64,000 nt of DNA from the NCBI RefSeq assembly GCF_050296195.1, contig NZ_JBNKRB010000024.1. One strand, 5' to 3'. The translations under genes were made by a program, and so were the position numbers. The stretch comes from Gynuella sp050296195. Lineage in GTDB: Bacteria; Pseudomonadota; Gammaproteobacteria; Pseudomonadales; Natronospirillaceae. The notes under the pieces were generated by a model that ran no database searches, was not told where the DNA came from, and worked only from the letters and a program-made list of their open reading frames with translations. Every line of letters begins with the position of its first letter. Positions within the stretch are counted from its first letter, which is position 1. Shown in pieces: positions 45,771-56,189 of this stretch.

Positions 45771-46786
45771 CAGCGCACTCTCCAGATCACCAGACCAATG
45801 AATACCGGAGCACCGATCAATGCTGTGACGATACCGGTATTGATTTCATAGGGTCTGACCAGAATGCGGGCTAAGAGATCGGCCGCTACCATCAGTGTGG
45901 CACCGAGCAGCAGCGAATACGGCAACAGCCAGCGATAGTCGTTACGTACAAAGAATCGGGCAATATGCGGGACCACCAGACCGATAAACCCCACAGGGCC
46001 TACTACGGCCACCGAACAACCAGACAACAATGTCACCAATACCAAGGTGATCAATTTAAGCCGGCCAACTTTGACACCAACACCAGCAGCCGCGGTATCT
46101 CCAAGGTGATGAGCATTCAGGGACCTAGACATAAGCAGCGTGGCTGGAAAAGCGATGAACAGATAAGGCGCAACCCAGATGACCTTATGAACGTCGGCAG
46201 CCCCTACCCCACCTGTTAACCAGTGCCGTAGTTTTTCCAGCCCCTGCTGATCGATCAACAATAATACCGTGGTCATAGCAGTGAACATTGCCGCGACCGC
46301 CGCCCCCGCTAAGACCATTCGACTTGGATTCTGTTGTCTGCCCGATAACGACAGCACCAGCACCGAGGCAAATAACGCACCGGCAAATGCCAGCAAAGGC
46401 ACGGAATATTGCCGGTCTGCTGAAATAAACAACAACCCGGTCACCACAAAAAAGGCTGCCCCACTGTTGATGCCCAGCAGACCAGGATCTGCCAACGGAT
46501 TACGACTGACCGCCTGAATTAAAACACCCGCCACAGCCAGACAAGCACCAACCAACATCGCCACCCAAAGGCGATTCAAACGTAGGTCGTGAACGATGGC
46601 GTGACTGTCGATGCCATATTGATAGTGGGTTAAAGCCTGCCAGATAGTTGCCGTGGGAATATTTTCCGCTCCCAACGCCAGATGCAGCCAGCAACTCAGG
46701 CAAAACATCAACAGTATCAATAGCAGACCATAAACACGCCGTGATGGTAGTCGTTTGCCGGACAACACCGTCATGACTGAGAACAT
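45770..46786 (-). CDS. Iron-siderophore ABC permease (FecCD family), second subunit
   Basis: The 338-residue paralog of the next gene has the same blocks: RLNRLWVAMLVGACLAVAGVLIQ followed by AVSRNPLADPGLLGINSG, then GPVGFIGLVVPHIARFF. An internal Met four codons in is an alternative start. Its 5' end overlaps the ATPase 3' end by 16 bases, which supports tight coupling. Confidence 0.93.
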   Translation of the reverse strand: MFSVMTVLSGKRLPSRRVYGLLLILLMFCLSCWLHLALGAENIPTATIWQALTHYQYGIDSHAIVHDLRLNRLWVAMLVGACLAVAGVLIQAVSRNPLADPGLLGINSGAAFFVVTGLLFISADRQYSVPLLAFAGALFASVLVLSLSGRQQNPSRMVLAGAAVAAMFTAMTTVLLLIDQQGLEKLRHWLTGGVGAADVHKVIWVAPYLFIAFPATLLMSRSLNAHHLGDTAAAGVGVKVGRLKLITLVLVTLLSGCSVAVVGPVGFIGLVVPHIARFFVRNDYRWLLPYSLLLGATLMVAADLLARILVRPYEINTGIVTALIGAPVFIGLVIWRVR

Positions 46787-47571
46787 CCAGTGGTCATATG
46801 ACGTTGAATATCCGGAACACAGATCAAGTGTCCGTTGTGCTCGTCACGGATGATTCTGGCATCGAGATTAAAAACGCTTTTCAGGTTTTCCCGGGTGAAT
46901 ACCGTTTCCACCGTTCCCTGAGTGAAGATCTCACCGTCTTTCATCATAATCATATGATCAGCATAGGCAGCAGCCTGATTGAGATCATGTAGTACGGCAA
47001 TCACCTGTTTACCGGTGGCACATAGAGACGATACCAAATTCATTAACTCCACCTGATGGGCAATATCAAGGTACGTCGTGGGCTCATCAAGCAGCAGCAA
47101 TGGCGTATCCTGTGCCAGAGTCATGGCTACCCAGCAGCGCTGTCGTTGGCCACCGGACAATTGTTCCAGCGGGCGATCCGCAAGGTCGTCGATGGCGGTC
47201 ATCCGAATGGCCTGATCAACGGCATGCTGATCTTGTTGTGACCATTGCCGCCACCAGTTCTGCCAGGGAAACCTCCCCTGCATGACCAGTTCTCTGACGG
47301 TTACGCCAGCAGGCGCAGATGTGACTTGTGGCAAAAGCGCCAGCTTACGGGCAATAGCCTTACGGCTGTGATGCCGCAATGGTTCATTCTCCAGCAGAAT
47401 ATTGCCGCGATCCGGTTTTAATAACCCTGCCAGAGCATGCAGCAAGGTGGTTTTACCGCAGCCATTTCCGCCCAATAGAACAATCATTCCGGTATCCGGA
47501 AAGGTCAAATGAATATCCTTCAATACCGGACGATTCCGATATCCTAAACTTAAATGTTCAACGGCTAACAT
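46771..47571 (-). CDS. Iron-siderophore ABC ATPase (FecE/FepC type)
   Basis: The 266-residue protein carries LLGGNGCGKTTLLHALAG (Walker A), QLSGGQRQRCWVAMTLAQ (signature), LLLLDEPTTYLD (Walker B) and VIAVLHDLNQAAAYADH (switch His). It powers uptake of the ferric siderophore. It follows the TonB-dependent receptor gene, with 76 bases between them. Confidence 0.93.
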   Translation of the reverse strand: MLAVEHLSLGYRNRPVLKDIHLTFPDTGMIVLLGGNGCGKTTLLHALAGLLKPDRGNILLENEPLRHHSRKAIARKLALLPQVTSAPAGVTVRELVMQGRFPWQNWWRQWSQQDQHAVDQAIRMTAIDDLADRPLEQLSGGQRQRCWVAMTLAQDTPLLLLDEPTTYLDIAHQVELMNLVSSLCATGKQVIAVLHDLNQAAAYADHMIMMKDGEIFTQGTVETVFTRENLKSVFNLDARIIRDEHNGHLICVPDIQRHMTTGCSQS

Positions 47572-47647
47572 TGCCAACCCTATAAACAGCAAAAGGGCGA
47601 CTCTTTCGATCGAGTCTCCCTTCCTTAAGTTTCAGCCAATAATCGTT

Positions 47648-50035
47648 TTAAAAATCGACGCTGGCAGATACGTAAAATGTTCGTGGATTACCGACGTTGA
47701 TGCGATAAGCATTACCCAGATTTGCAGTGTAATAAGTCTCATCAGTCAGGTTTTTCACGCCGGCCTGTACTCTGAGCTGGTCATCCTTGCCAAACGGGAT
47801 GTGGTACCAGGAAGACATGTCAAATACCGTATACGCCGGCAACTTAAAACTGTTGTCGTCATCACCATAACGATCACTGACATACTCCATGCCAAGACCA
47901 AAACCCAGACTCTTGAACCTGCCATTCTGGAACTCGTAAGAACCCCATAAGCGCAATTTGTCGGTAGGTACACCGTAGGGACGATTTCCTTCCCGATCGA
48001 CACTGTCATTATTGTCATCAACGATTTCTGAATCAATTTTGGTGTAACTGGCCAATACGTTGAGCCCCGGTACAAACTGCATGGTGGATGTCAGCTCAAG
48101 CCCTTTGGTTTCTTCTTTGCCGTTTAATTTGGCTTCCAGGTTTTCAAAGGTCATCACGTTATAGCGTTCCAGCTGGTACAACGATAACCCCAGACGCAGT
48201 TTGTCATTCAGCAGACTGGATTTGATTCCTACTTCATACTGAGTGGCCTCTTCAGGGTCCATATTGTCGTCACCGGTTACTTGCCCGGCTGTGACATCCG
48301 GATAGTTCGGTGTAAACGACTCTGCCCAGGAACCATAAACAGATACGGTTTTGGTCAGGTCATACATCAGACCGGCCTGGCCGCTGAAATTATCGTTGGA
48401 ACCGCTCAGCTTGACCTTCTGCGGATCTTCCTGTTTGACAAAGGTTCCGTTAGCTTGCTGCTGATAATAGATTGTGTCATTACGATCAATTTCGAAGCGG
48501 TCATAACGGAGACCGGTCAGCAGATTCATACGCTCAGTCAGTTTTGCCAGATTTTGCAGTGATAATCCCATTTCCAGATACTCAGCGCTGTTTTCGCTAA
48601 CCACAGTCTGGTCGGCTTTGCTGTAGGCTGGATTGCTATTGCTATAAATATCGATCACGTCAAATACTGGAGCATATGCACCGGCACCAAAGATATTGGA
48701 TACATCCTGCAGTGCAAAACCGTCGGAGTGGTCAACCTTACGCTGGTTGATGTTGCCGCCGAAGTACAGGGTATTCTGAATACCCGCAATCCGGTAATCA
48801 CCGCTCAAACTGTTGGAAACAAACAGATTGCTTTCAGTGACATCCAGATTGGAGTCAGCAGTACGTACCAGCAACCCGTTGGACTGCACAGAAGACCCCT
48901 GCATTGAACTGGTAAATGATCCCAATGTCGCCAGATCGGATAAATCCACCGTGCCAGTGCCGCCGGTCCAGCTGTCGCTCAGCCCGCGATAAGGACGCGC
49001 CTGGTAGTCTTCAAATTCTTTCTGGTAGTAACCGGTTTTCAGTTTGTTCTTCCAGCCGCTCATAAATGTGTGGTCAAAATCCAGCTGAATTTTGTGCTCG
49101 GTACTGTCACGGTTGTCATATTTGCTACCTAGACGACGCTCGACCGGAATATCGGCAATGCTGATATCACCGTTTTCATCCGCCACCGCCACATTACCGC
49201 GATCAATGGGCAGACTTTGATCGGAATACAAATAGCTCAGGGTGATGGTGTTATCCAGGTTGGGGGTAAAGCTGATCGAAGGCGCAATGGTTAATGTTTC
49301 CCGGGTGACGCTCGTTTTGCCGTCTTCAGTCTGCACTTCACGAAATGTATCTGAATCCTCACGGGCGACGATGATGCGGTATTGAATGGAATCAGTGACG
49401 GAACCAGTGCTGTCAGCGGTGATTTTTCTCTGACCATACTGATCCAAATCCAGCTGCACATTGTTGGCACGTTCCGCTTGAGGCTTTTTGGTAACAATGT
49501 TGATCAACCCACCCGGACTGACCTGACCATGCAGAACAGACGCTGGCCCTAAAATCACTTCCACCCGTTCGATTGTGGCCACATCCACATTGAAACGGTT
49601 GCTGACCGGATTGCCATCCACAAACAAATAGCTGTTGGTGAATCCACGAATATTGACCTGGCTCTCGGTACCGCCAAAGCCGTGCGCTCTGGTAATCGCC
49701 GCAACGTTCTGCAGAACATCCTCCAGCGTTTCGGCGTTTTGATCCTGAATAATCTGCTCCGGTAACACCTGTACCGAACGCGGCAATTCATCAACATCAA
49801 TATTAAACCCGGTCGCCGAATTGGCTTCATCAAACTGATAACGATTCAGTCGGGTACCTTGTATACGTAGAGTTTTTAATTGTTGTGACGCTGATTCTTC
49901 CGCGCTGCCCTGCTCATCCGTTGTTTCTTCGGACAAACTGTACACCGGAATGATCATGATAGACGCGGCACAAAGCACGTGCATGGCACGTCGCACTTCT
50001 TGAGCGATGGCTGCTGCCAGCAGAGATTTGTTCAT
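47648..50035 (-). CDS. TonB-dependent siderophore receptor
   Basis: The 795-residue outer-membrane protein has an N-terminal signal-like segment. It has a plug with DVLQNVAAITRAHGFGGTE, NIRGFTNSYLFVDGNPV and VEVILGPASVLHGQVSPGGL, and a 22-strand barrel with YEVGIKSSLLNDKLRLGLSL. The final VSASVDF ends in the C-terminal Phe needed for barrel insertion. It imports a ferric siderophore; which one cannot be told. It is the first gene of the operon, with Fur boxes upstream. Confidence 0.93.
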   Translation of the reverse strand: MNKSLLAAAIAQEVRRAMHVLCAASIMIIPVYSLSEETTDEQGSAEESASQQLKTLRIQGTRLNRYQFDEANSATGFNIDVDELPRSVQVLPEQIIQDQNAETLEDVLQNVAAITRAHGFGGTESQVNIRGFTNSYLFVDGNPVSNRFNVDVATIERVEVILGPASVLHGQVSPGGLINIVTKKPQAERANNVQLDLDQYGQRKITADSTGSVTDSIQYRIIVAREDSDTFREVQTEDGKTSVTRETLTIAPSISFTPNLDNTITLSYLYSDQSLPIDRGNVAVADENGDISIADIPVERRLGSKYDNRDSTEHKIQLDFDHTFMSGWKNKLKTGYYQKEFEDYQARPYRGLSDSWTGGTGTVDLSDLATLGSFTSSMQGSSVQSNGLLVRTADSNLDVTESNLFVSNSLSGDYRIAGIQNTLYFGGNINQRKVDHSDGFALQDVSNIFGAGAYAPVFDVIDIYSNSNPAYSKADQTVVSENSAEYLEMGLSLQNLAKLTERMNLLTGLRYDRFEIDRNDTIYYQQQANGTFVKQEDPQKVKLSGSNDNFSGQAGLMYDLTKTVSVYGSWAESFTPNYPDVTAGQVTGDDNMDPEEATQYEVGIKSSLLNDKLRLGLSLYQLERYNVMTFENLEAKLNGKEETKGLELTSTMQFVPGLNVLASYTKIDSEIVDDNNDSVDREGNRPYGVPTDKLRLWGSYEFQNGRFKSLGFGLGMEYVSDRYGDDDNSFKLPAYTVFDMSSWYHIPFGKDDQLRVQAGVKNLTDETYYTANLGNAYRINVGNPRTFYVSASVDF

Positions 50036-50092
50036 ATGGAAAATAAGCCTGTTATTCCTGATGGATAAAGCGTAAGAGCCCTGTTAGATTTT

Positions 50093-50150
50093 TAATGATA
50101 ATAATTATCATATTTGTTTGCAATTTAATTATGAATGATAACTATTATCA
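50093..50150. promoter_or_regulatory. Two Fur boxes upstream of the TonB receptor gene
   Basis: ATGATAATAATTATCAT (50095-50111) and TGATAACTATTATCA (50136-50150) are near-perfect inverted repeats of the GATAAT type. They lie 60-115 bases from the receptor start, so iron-dependent repression of the whole uptake operon is expected. Confidence 0.85.
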
Positions 50151-50159
50151 AAATACCGC

Positions 50160-50785
50160 AGACAGGCGACAGCTCACAAAAACCGATAACGACACAAAAA
50201 ACGCCAGAATGAATTTAAACCATTGATTTTATTGATATTTATGAATACGCAGATGAGGGTTCCAATGGTCCGTTATTTTCCACACAGGCTGCACGGCAGA
50301 GACACTAGCGCCCCTAACCGGCAGTGTTAATCCTCTATCAAGAGCCGGCATGAGCTGAAGTATATTAATTTTCTTGGGATCTATGGCTTGCCATATAGAC
50401 ATCAAATTGGTGAGTCTGCCTGACGGCAAATGCCAGAACTTCATCCACGTCCGCTTCTTTTCCGGCTACTATCTTGGATCTTCCAAGCCCCACTCTGCTG
50501 ATTTTTGAAACGCTCTGATGACCTCATCGCCACCATAGACGAAGGACAAGTCCGACAACCCCCTCCTTTTCAGGTTGCCAGAGTCGGCAAACTGATAACG
50601 GCACAAACGAGTGTCACATAATGCATCGATGACAATGGAGCTAGGGGGTTGGCTCAAATCTCAAGAAAATTGACCAGTTCATGGGACAAATATGCTCCAA
50701 ATTCAAGCTTGTTATGAGTTGTGTCAACGAATGATCGTGTTTTGAGGTAAAAATCAAAGGCTCCTTAATAATTAAGGCTTCAGAA
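50160..50785. other. Gap with only short, unsupported ORFs
   Basis: Short minus-strand frames (50229-50444, 50469-50657) have no ribosome sites and no recognised family, though codon pattern hints at decayed coding DNA. The promoter of the hydrolase gene should lie near its right end. Confidence 0.35.
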
Positions 50786-51592
50786 ATGACTGAATTATAT
50801 TCTGTGACCAACGGTGAAGGTGTTCCTGTTCTGTTTCTTCATGGCTTTCCACTGGATCATCGATCTCTGCTGGTATTCGATTCTGTATTCGCCAGAGATG
50901 GATGTTGGAAACGCATTTACCTGGATCTGCCTGGCATGGGTCAAAGCCGGGATATGCCCAACGTTGATAGCGCCCAAACCGTTCTGGATGCAATAAAGCA
51001 ATTTGTTGACGAAACAATTGGTGACTCTGCTTTTGTCCTGGTGGGATATTCTTTTGGCGCCATGCTGGCCAGAGCGATTGCGACTGAGTATGCCCAACAG
51101 GTGATTGGTATGTTCCTTTTGTGCCCGGAAATTGTTGTTGACATGAACAAGAGAACCCTGCCACAAGCAACCGTCCTATGCGAAGACAACGCTTTTATGA
51201 AGACCATCAGCACTGGTGATCGCCATGCATATGAACATACCGCCGTGATTAGAAACGAACAGAACTGGAAATTGTTCGAACAATATATTCTGCCCGGTTT
51301 ACAGTCTTTCAACCCTGAGGCGGTGAAGCACATTGACAATAACGGTAGCATCAGCCTTCAAAGCAGCGATATGAGTTCCGATGTTCCCACCCTCATCCTG
51401 ACGGCACGCCAGGATAACATGGTCGGGTATGAGGATGCCCTCGCGATACTATCGCTATATCCCAGATCCACATTCGCAATTATTGATGGTGCCGGCCATA
51501 CTTTACACCTTGATCAACAGGAACTGGTTTCCTCAATGGTGTCCGAGTGGGCAATTCGTGTCCGGTATACTTATCCGGAAAAATTTAACTAG
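50786..51592 (+). CDS. Alpha/beta-hydrolase fold protein
   Basis: The 268-residue protein has the oxyanion-loop text FLHGFPLDHRS, the nucleophile elbow VLVGYSFGAMLARAIA (Ser in G-Y-S-F-G), an acid in ILTARQDNMVGYEDA and the catalytic His in IDGAGHTLHLDQ. It could be an esterase or a related C-C hydrolase; the substrate is unknown. There is no signal peptide. It is monocistronic by spacing. Confidence 0.9.
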   Translation: MTELYSVTNGEGVPVLFLHGFPLDHRSLLVFDSVFARDGCWKRIYLDLPGMGQSRDMPNVDSAQTVLDAIKQFVDETIGDSAFVLVGYSFGAMLARAIATEYAQQVIGMFLLCPEIVVDMNKRTLPQATVLCEDNAFMKTISTGDRHAYEHTAVIRNEQNWKLFEQYILPGLQSFNPEAVKHIDNNGSISLQSSDMSSDVPTLILTARQDNMVGYEDALAILSLYPRSTFAIIDGAGHTLHLDQQELVSSMVSEWAIRVRYTYPEKFN

Positions 51593-51648
51593 CTGTTTCC
51601 AAAGCACGACTGTTACGAAATCCAGCGACATCGTAACCGCTGGATTAA

Positions 51649-52671
51649 TTAATCCTCCGGTTCTGACGAGGATACCGGCCCAGAATCTGGTTGCAAAGAC
51701 GGGTCATCCCCATCCCCGGCGGTCATATACTCGCGGATCAATGCATCTTTGACCGCAAGTTCCGCTTTTAATGTGGGCACCTGTACTTCCAACAATTCGA
51801 GCTGCGCAAGCTTTTGCCTCAAATCCGACAGCTGCTGATCCTGTCCGGATAGCCGCTGCTCCAGTTGTCCAACATGTTGGCTTTGACGGTCATAGGTTTT
51901 GCGCTGTTCACTCACAACCTGGTCCAGGCGACTGTTCTGCTGACGACTTTCCGATAACTGACTGAATAGCCGGGCCTGCTCAGAGGTTGCCCGGGTCAAT
52001 TCATCCTGCTTGACAGAGATACTTTGTTTAAGCTCCCTCACTTCGGCATGAGCCTGCTGCAAAGCCCGATCATGCTCACGCTGCATCTGTTCATTATGGT
52101 TTTTGACAGATTCGCGATAATGATTGAGAGAATCTCTAGCCTGACGATGCTTATCTTCCAGAGACTCAATATGCTGTTGCTGCCGGCTTACCTGCTGTTC
52201 CAGATGCTGCTGCTGTTGCCGGGCAAGTTCCTGCTGCACGGTCAATGCTTGGTTGCTTTGCTGTAACGCGGTATTTTCCTGCTGCAGCTGCTCCAGTTGA
52301 TGGTGCTGCTGTTCGAGTTCGGCCGCCATTGTTTTAACTTGATCCTCACTTGCCTGTAGCGATTCACGCAGCAACTGCAATTCCGATTCGTACTGATCCG
52401 ACTGTTGTCGGACCACCTCAGAGGCCTCCTCATGCAGCAACGTGGCCAGCTGTATGACCTGTTTTTTGATTTCATCAGACAAAAATGATTCATCCCGAAG
52501 AGTCTGCTTGTCGCCCTCTTCTATTTCCTTCAAATACCGATGAATCGTGCTGCGAGAGCCGGTATTACCCAATTCAATACGTACTGCATCAATACTTGCA
52601 CGCTCACCACGAGCCAGCAGACGGGTTCTGGCATCCATCACATTGATCTTAGTTATACCGCCTCTGGCCAT
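51649..52671 (-). CDS. KfrA-like coiled-coil DNA-binding protein
   Basis: The 340-residue protein has a KfrA N-terminal helix-turn-helix (VMDARTRLLARGERASIDAV and TGSRSTIHRYLKEIEE). A very long coiled coil follows (about residues 70-310), rich in Gln, Glu and Leu. KfrA proteins are plasmid-borne and usually act in partition and autoregulation; chromosomal copies are known too. No parA, parB or replication gene is nearby, so this is an orphan. Two palindromes upstream may be its operators. Confidence 0.88.
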   Translation of the reverse strand: MARGGITKINVMDARTRLLARGERASIDAVRIELGNTGSRSTIHRYLKEIEEGDKQTLRDESFLSDEIKKQVIQLATLLHEEASEVVRQQSDQYESELQLLRESLQASEDQVKTMAAELEQQHHQLEQLQQENTALQQSNQALTVQQELARQQQQHLEQQVSRQQQHIESLEDKHRQARDSLNHYRESVKNHNEQMQREHDRALQQAHAEVRELKQSISVKQDELTRATSEQARLFSQLSESRQQNSRLDQVVSEQRKTYDRQSQHVGQLEQRLSGQDQQLSDLRQKLAQLELLEVQVPTLKAELAVKDALIREYMTAGDGDDPSLQPDSGPVSSSEPED

Positions 52672-52703
52672 GCTGGATTCCTCTCTCTGATTATTTCATA
52701 CTG

Positions 52704-52726
52704 TATTACGTAATATGTAAATACAT
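52704..52726. promoter_or_regulatory. Candidate KfrA operator palindromes
   Basis: TATTACGTAATA (52704-52715) is a perfect palindrome, and ATGTAAATACAT (52715-52726) is an inverted repeat beside it. Both are in the AT-rich start region just upstream of the KfrA-like gene. Autoregulation is typical of the family. Confidence 0.5.
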
Positions 52727-53202
52727 ACTATAATATCAAATATATTTCTATAAAAATTTCATTTTTTAAAATTCAATAAATTAAAATTATTGAGCCTTTG
52801 AGTTATAAACGTCGACCCAACGGTGTCATTTTGTACACAAAATGAAGATGGATAAGGGAGAGTTGTACACGATGGTTACAGCAGGGAGTTTGAAGTGATT
52901 CGGTGGAGGGCTGGCTCAAAAAGAATAGCCTTTGAAGGACACAAAGGGCTGAAATGCTTTAGTACAGGTTTGAGGACAAGCTTAAGGCGGCTCCCTGCTT
53001 TCAGGTAACTCGCTGCTTTCAGGTAATAAGCCCAAACCTCTATAGCCCCCTCAGATTCCATGATCTAACTGACAAGTCATGTCCGGTCGAAAAATCTGGG
53101 AGTTTCAGAGCCCTAGACTTTAATTTGGGAGACCTTCCCTATCGGGCTGGGTTTTCTGGCCATGGCGGTGATTCAAAAAGTATTGTGTTGAGGTTGATGT
53201 CT
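52727..53202. other. Intergenic region with short direct repeat
   Basis: No supported ORF is seen. CTGCTTTCAGGTAA occurs twice in tandem (about 52996-53026). The rest is AT-rich and unremarkable. Confidence 0.4.
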
Positions 53203-54111
53203 TTAGTCTGAATCATGCGAGCCTGACTGGGCCGGTGCCTTTTTACTGGCCTTCTTTGCAGCACGAGTGGTCCAGATTGTCAGCCCCACTCCTAGCAATA
53301 CCACGCCAGATGCCAAGATACTTCTGAGCGTTAGAGTTTCATCCAGTAGCAGCAGTCCGAGTATTGCACTTAATATCGGGACGGTCAGCTGAACAGTACC
53401 AGCGGTTATAGCCGCCATTCGAGTTCGTACCCAATACCAAATCACATACCCCAAGGCAGATGTAACGCAACCGGATAACAAAGCATAGCCGGCTCCAATC
53501 ACATTTATCTCCAATCGATCCCACTGCTGCCATAACAGCAGCAATGACAATGGAACAGCCAAAATAAAACTGTTTGCAGTGCTGACAAGTGCGGCTCCAC
53601 TGTCACGGCCAAGTACAGAGAACCCTCCCCACGCCAGACCGGCAACAAGCATCAAGACCGAGTAAATCAGTGGAGGAGCTGTATCTGAGGGCATAAGGAA
53701 TACAACCAACCCGCCCAATGCCAATACTACCCCCCACAAACTGGTTTTTTCGCCACGAAAAACCCCAAACCCAATCATCAACAACTGTGATGAAGCAAAC
53801 AATACCAGCGCCCCTGCACCTGCATCCATTCCACGATAAGCAAAAGAAAACGCTGCCGCATAGATAAAAAGCAATACCGCAGACAACATGCCGGAAGGGG
53901 TCACACTGGGGCGCTGACCTTTAATAGCAAGAACACAAGCCAACGTAAGGGCTCCACCAATCAGCCTTACCGCCGTAAAACTTGCCGGATCAATAGGAGT
54001 CTCTTGCAATGCCATTCGCGTCAACAGCGAGTTGGCTGCAAAGGCCAGCATGGCAACAGCCGTTACAACAAAGAGCCACCAGGTCAAAGGCGAAGCTGTG
54101 CGAATTGTCAT
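53203..54111 (-). CDS. EamA-family (DMT) exporter
   Basis: The 302-residue protein has about ten hydrophobic segments arranged as two EamA repeats, with ETPIDPASFTAVRLIGGALTL in the first. Drug/metabolite transporters of this kind export amino acids, nucleobases or toxic organics. The last residues are a short basic tail (RAAKKASKKAP). I chose the ATG at 54111 because AGGA lies eight bases upstream. Confidence 0.88.
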   Translation of the reverse strand: MTIRTASPLTWWLFVVTAVAMLAFAANSLLTRMALQETPIDPASFTAVRLIGGALTLACVLAIKGQRPSVTPSGMLSAVLLFIYAAAFSFAYRGMDAGAGALVLFASSQLLMIGFGVFRGEKTSLWGVVLALGGLVVFLMPSDTAPPLIYSVLMLVAGLAWGGFSVLGRDSGAALVSTANSFILAVPLSLLLLWQQWDRLEINVIGAGYALLSGCVTSALGYVIWYWVRTRMAAITAGTVQLTVPILSAILGLLLLDETLTLRSILASGVVLLGVGLTIWTTRAAKKASKKAPAQSGSHDSD

Positions 54112-55100
54112 GATTAACATCCTGCTATTTGTGTTGTTTACCAATTACACACGCCAGGTATCAATCGCATGATCCAGACGCAAATACGTTAAGGAATACG
54201 CCGTTAAGCGACTTCATTCTCTGCTTCAATACGCATTCAAGCGAATAAACCAGGCCACTACCATCAGCCAAGCTGTCATTCCGGCCTGGTGACGTGAGGG
54301 ATTAAATACTCAGGCCAGACAGCCACTGCCTAACAACCCAAAGCTAAATTTCGAGCAGCTTTTATACACTATGCACTGATCGATAGCAGTATTTGTGGCG
54401 AGTGCGTTGGCCAGGCAACCGACAACCAACTCGGTGCCAGTCTCTGACCAAACTCGTCTGATGTCAGACTATTAAATACTACTGGGTGACTATATATAGT
54501 GCTTCGCAAAAGCATCGGCTACTTTATGACCCGTTATAGCAGGTAATTTGCCTACCTGAACATTATCTGTTCAGTGAACAGGTCTGCGGCCAACATACGA
54601 CCACTGACATCATCGATTGAAGATACATTGGAATATACCAGTTAGGACATCACACTCCACTCCACAGCCGGATGACAGGGGGATGACCACCCCATATGCA
54701 CTACGCATTACTGACCATTGATAAGACGGTACACCCAAGTCGAATGCCACGGCGTGCCTTGTTTCTAGCTATCTTGACCATCAGGCACAATGTTGGTCAG
54801 CAGGCGGGTCAGCGCCATCGCTGAGAATCACTTGCAGGTTTGGAAGTTCGTCACGCAGAATATTGAGCTTGCTTTCAAAGAGTTAACGAAACTTCAGTAA
54901 AGTCTTTAGGCGGGAAGCTGATTGTTCGCCGGCAGAGTTTCGACAACGACAACGGACTGAAAACTCTCTTATTAATTTCGTCACCAGGTAAACCTGAGAA
55001 GTCATCACTGGTATCCTGGTTCAGCATCATTGACCAAAGTGGCGCAATTGAAAAACAGTATGAAAACACCTCTCTTTTCAACAACAGGAACCCCTCTCCC
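54112..55100. other. 989-base gap without a supported gene
   Basis: Frames here are short and lack ribosome sites. This is unusually long for the window and lies directly before a lone tyrosine recombinase, so it may hold decayed mobile DNA or an attachment site. I could not identify either. Confidence 0.4.
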
Positions 55101-56063
55101 ATGGCAAACATCGACCGCTACCTGAAAGCTGCCACCCGGCAAAATACCCGGGTCACCTATCAGTCAGCCATCCGCCATTTCGAGGAAGATTGGGGAGGAT
55201 TACTGCCGGCTACGGCGAATAATGTTGCCGAGTACCTGGCGGAATACGCCGACAAACTTGCCTTCAGTTCGTTAAAAACCAGGGTTTCAGCCCTCGCCCG
55301 CTGGCATCAGGATCAGGGCTTTCCGGACCCTACGGATTCACCGCTGGTCAAAGCAGTGCTCAAAGGTATACGCGCAGAGCATCCCCATCGCCCCAAACAA
55401 GCCTCCCCCATTTCTATTGAACAGCTGCAGCAATTGGATGAGTGGTTTCAACAGCAATTGAGTTGTCAGCGAAAAAATCCCTCTGTTTATATGCAACTAC
55501 TGAGAAATCGGGCGTTGTTGTACTTGGGATTCTGGCGTGCTTTCAGAAGCGAGGAATTGTGTCGCATTGACGTGGCAGATATCGAATTTCGTCATTATGG
55601 TGAAATGGCCATTTATCTGGACAGAAGCAAAGGTGACCGCCGGCAAATCGGCAAAACCTATCCAGTGCCCGCACTAAAAGCCTTATGCCCCGTTGCCGCA
55701 TCTCGGCAGTGGCTGGATGAAAGCGGTATCGTCAACGGGCCAATGTTTCGGAAAATTGATCGCTGGGGCAACTTACATGCTGAGGCAATGCATCCAAACA
55801 GCCTCGGAAAACTAATACGCAAGCTATTTAAAAGCGCCGGCATTGCCGGATTTGAAGTGTTTACCAGTCATTCCTTGCGGCGTGGCTTCGCAACCTGGGC
55901 CGCGAGCAATGGTTGGGACACCAAAACACTGATGGCATACGTCGGCTGGCGCGATGCCCAAACGGCGTTGAAATATGTCGAATCACGTGATCCATTTGCT
56001 TCGATGAGGGCGCTGTCCGGCAAATCAGTGACTTTCGATACAACAGAAACCCTGCCGGAGTAA
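55101..56063 (+). CDS. Tyrosine recombinase/integrase
   Basis: The 320-residue protein has an N-terminal SAM-like core-binding domain (AIRHFEEDWGGLLPAT). Its catalytic domain has FWRAFRSEELCRID (box-I Arg), TSHSLRRGFATWAASNG (His-x-x-Arg) and TLMAYVGWRDAQTALKYVE with the nucleophile Tyr. The usual G-H before the Tyr is G-W here. It appears intact. No element boundaries are obvious. Homologues of this HSLRRGFA type occur singly in gammaproteobacterial genomes. Confidence 0.92.
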   Translation: MANIDRYLKAATRQNTRVTYQSAIRHFEEDWGGLLPATANNVAEYLAEYADKLAFSSLKTRVSALARWHQDQGFPDPTDSPLVKAVLKGIRAEHPHRPKQASPISIEQLQQLDEWFQQQLSCQRKNPSVYMQLLRNRALLYLGFWRAFRSEELCRIDVADIEFRHYGEMAIYLDRSKGDRRQIGKTYPVPALKALCPVAASRQWLDESGIVNGPMFRKIDRWGNLHAEAMHPNSLGKLIRKLFKSAGIAGFEVFTSHSLRRGFATWAASNGWDTKTLMAYVGWRDAQTALKYVESRDPFASMRALSGKSVTFDTTETLPE

Positions 56064-56189
56064 CCACCAAAAGACAGGCCTTTCCAATGCCTTACTTCTT
56101 CTCAGTCAAATGAATGAGTGTGTTAACTAGTTAACAAAACTACTGTGACACCCGTTGTACCTATAACAACTATTAAAAGGTGTTCCACA

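Noticed and set aside
54301..54480. Cys-containing minus-strand frame that might be a peptide precursor
   Set aside because: There is no ATG or GTG start, no ribosome site and no modifying-enzyme gene nearby.
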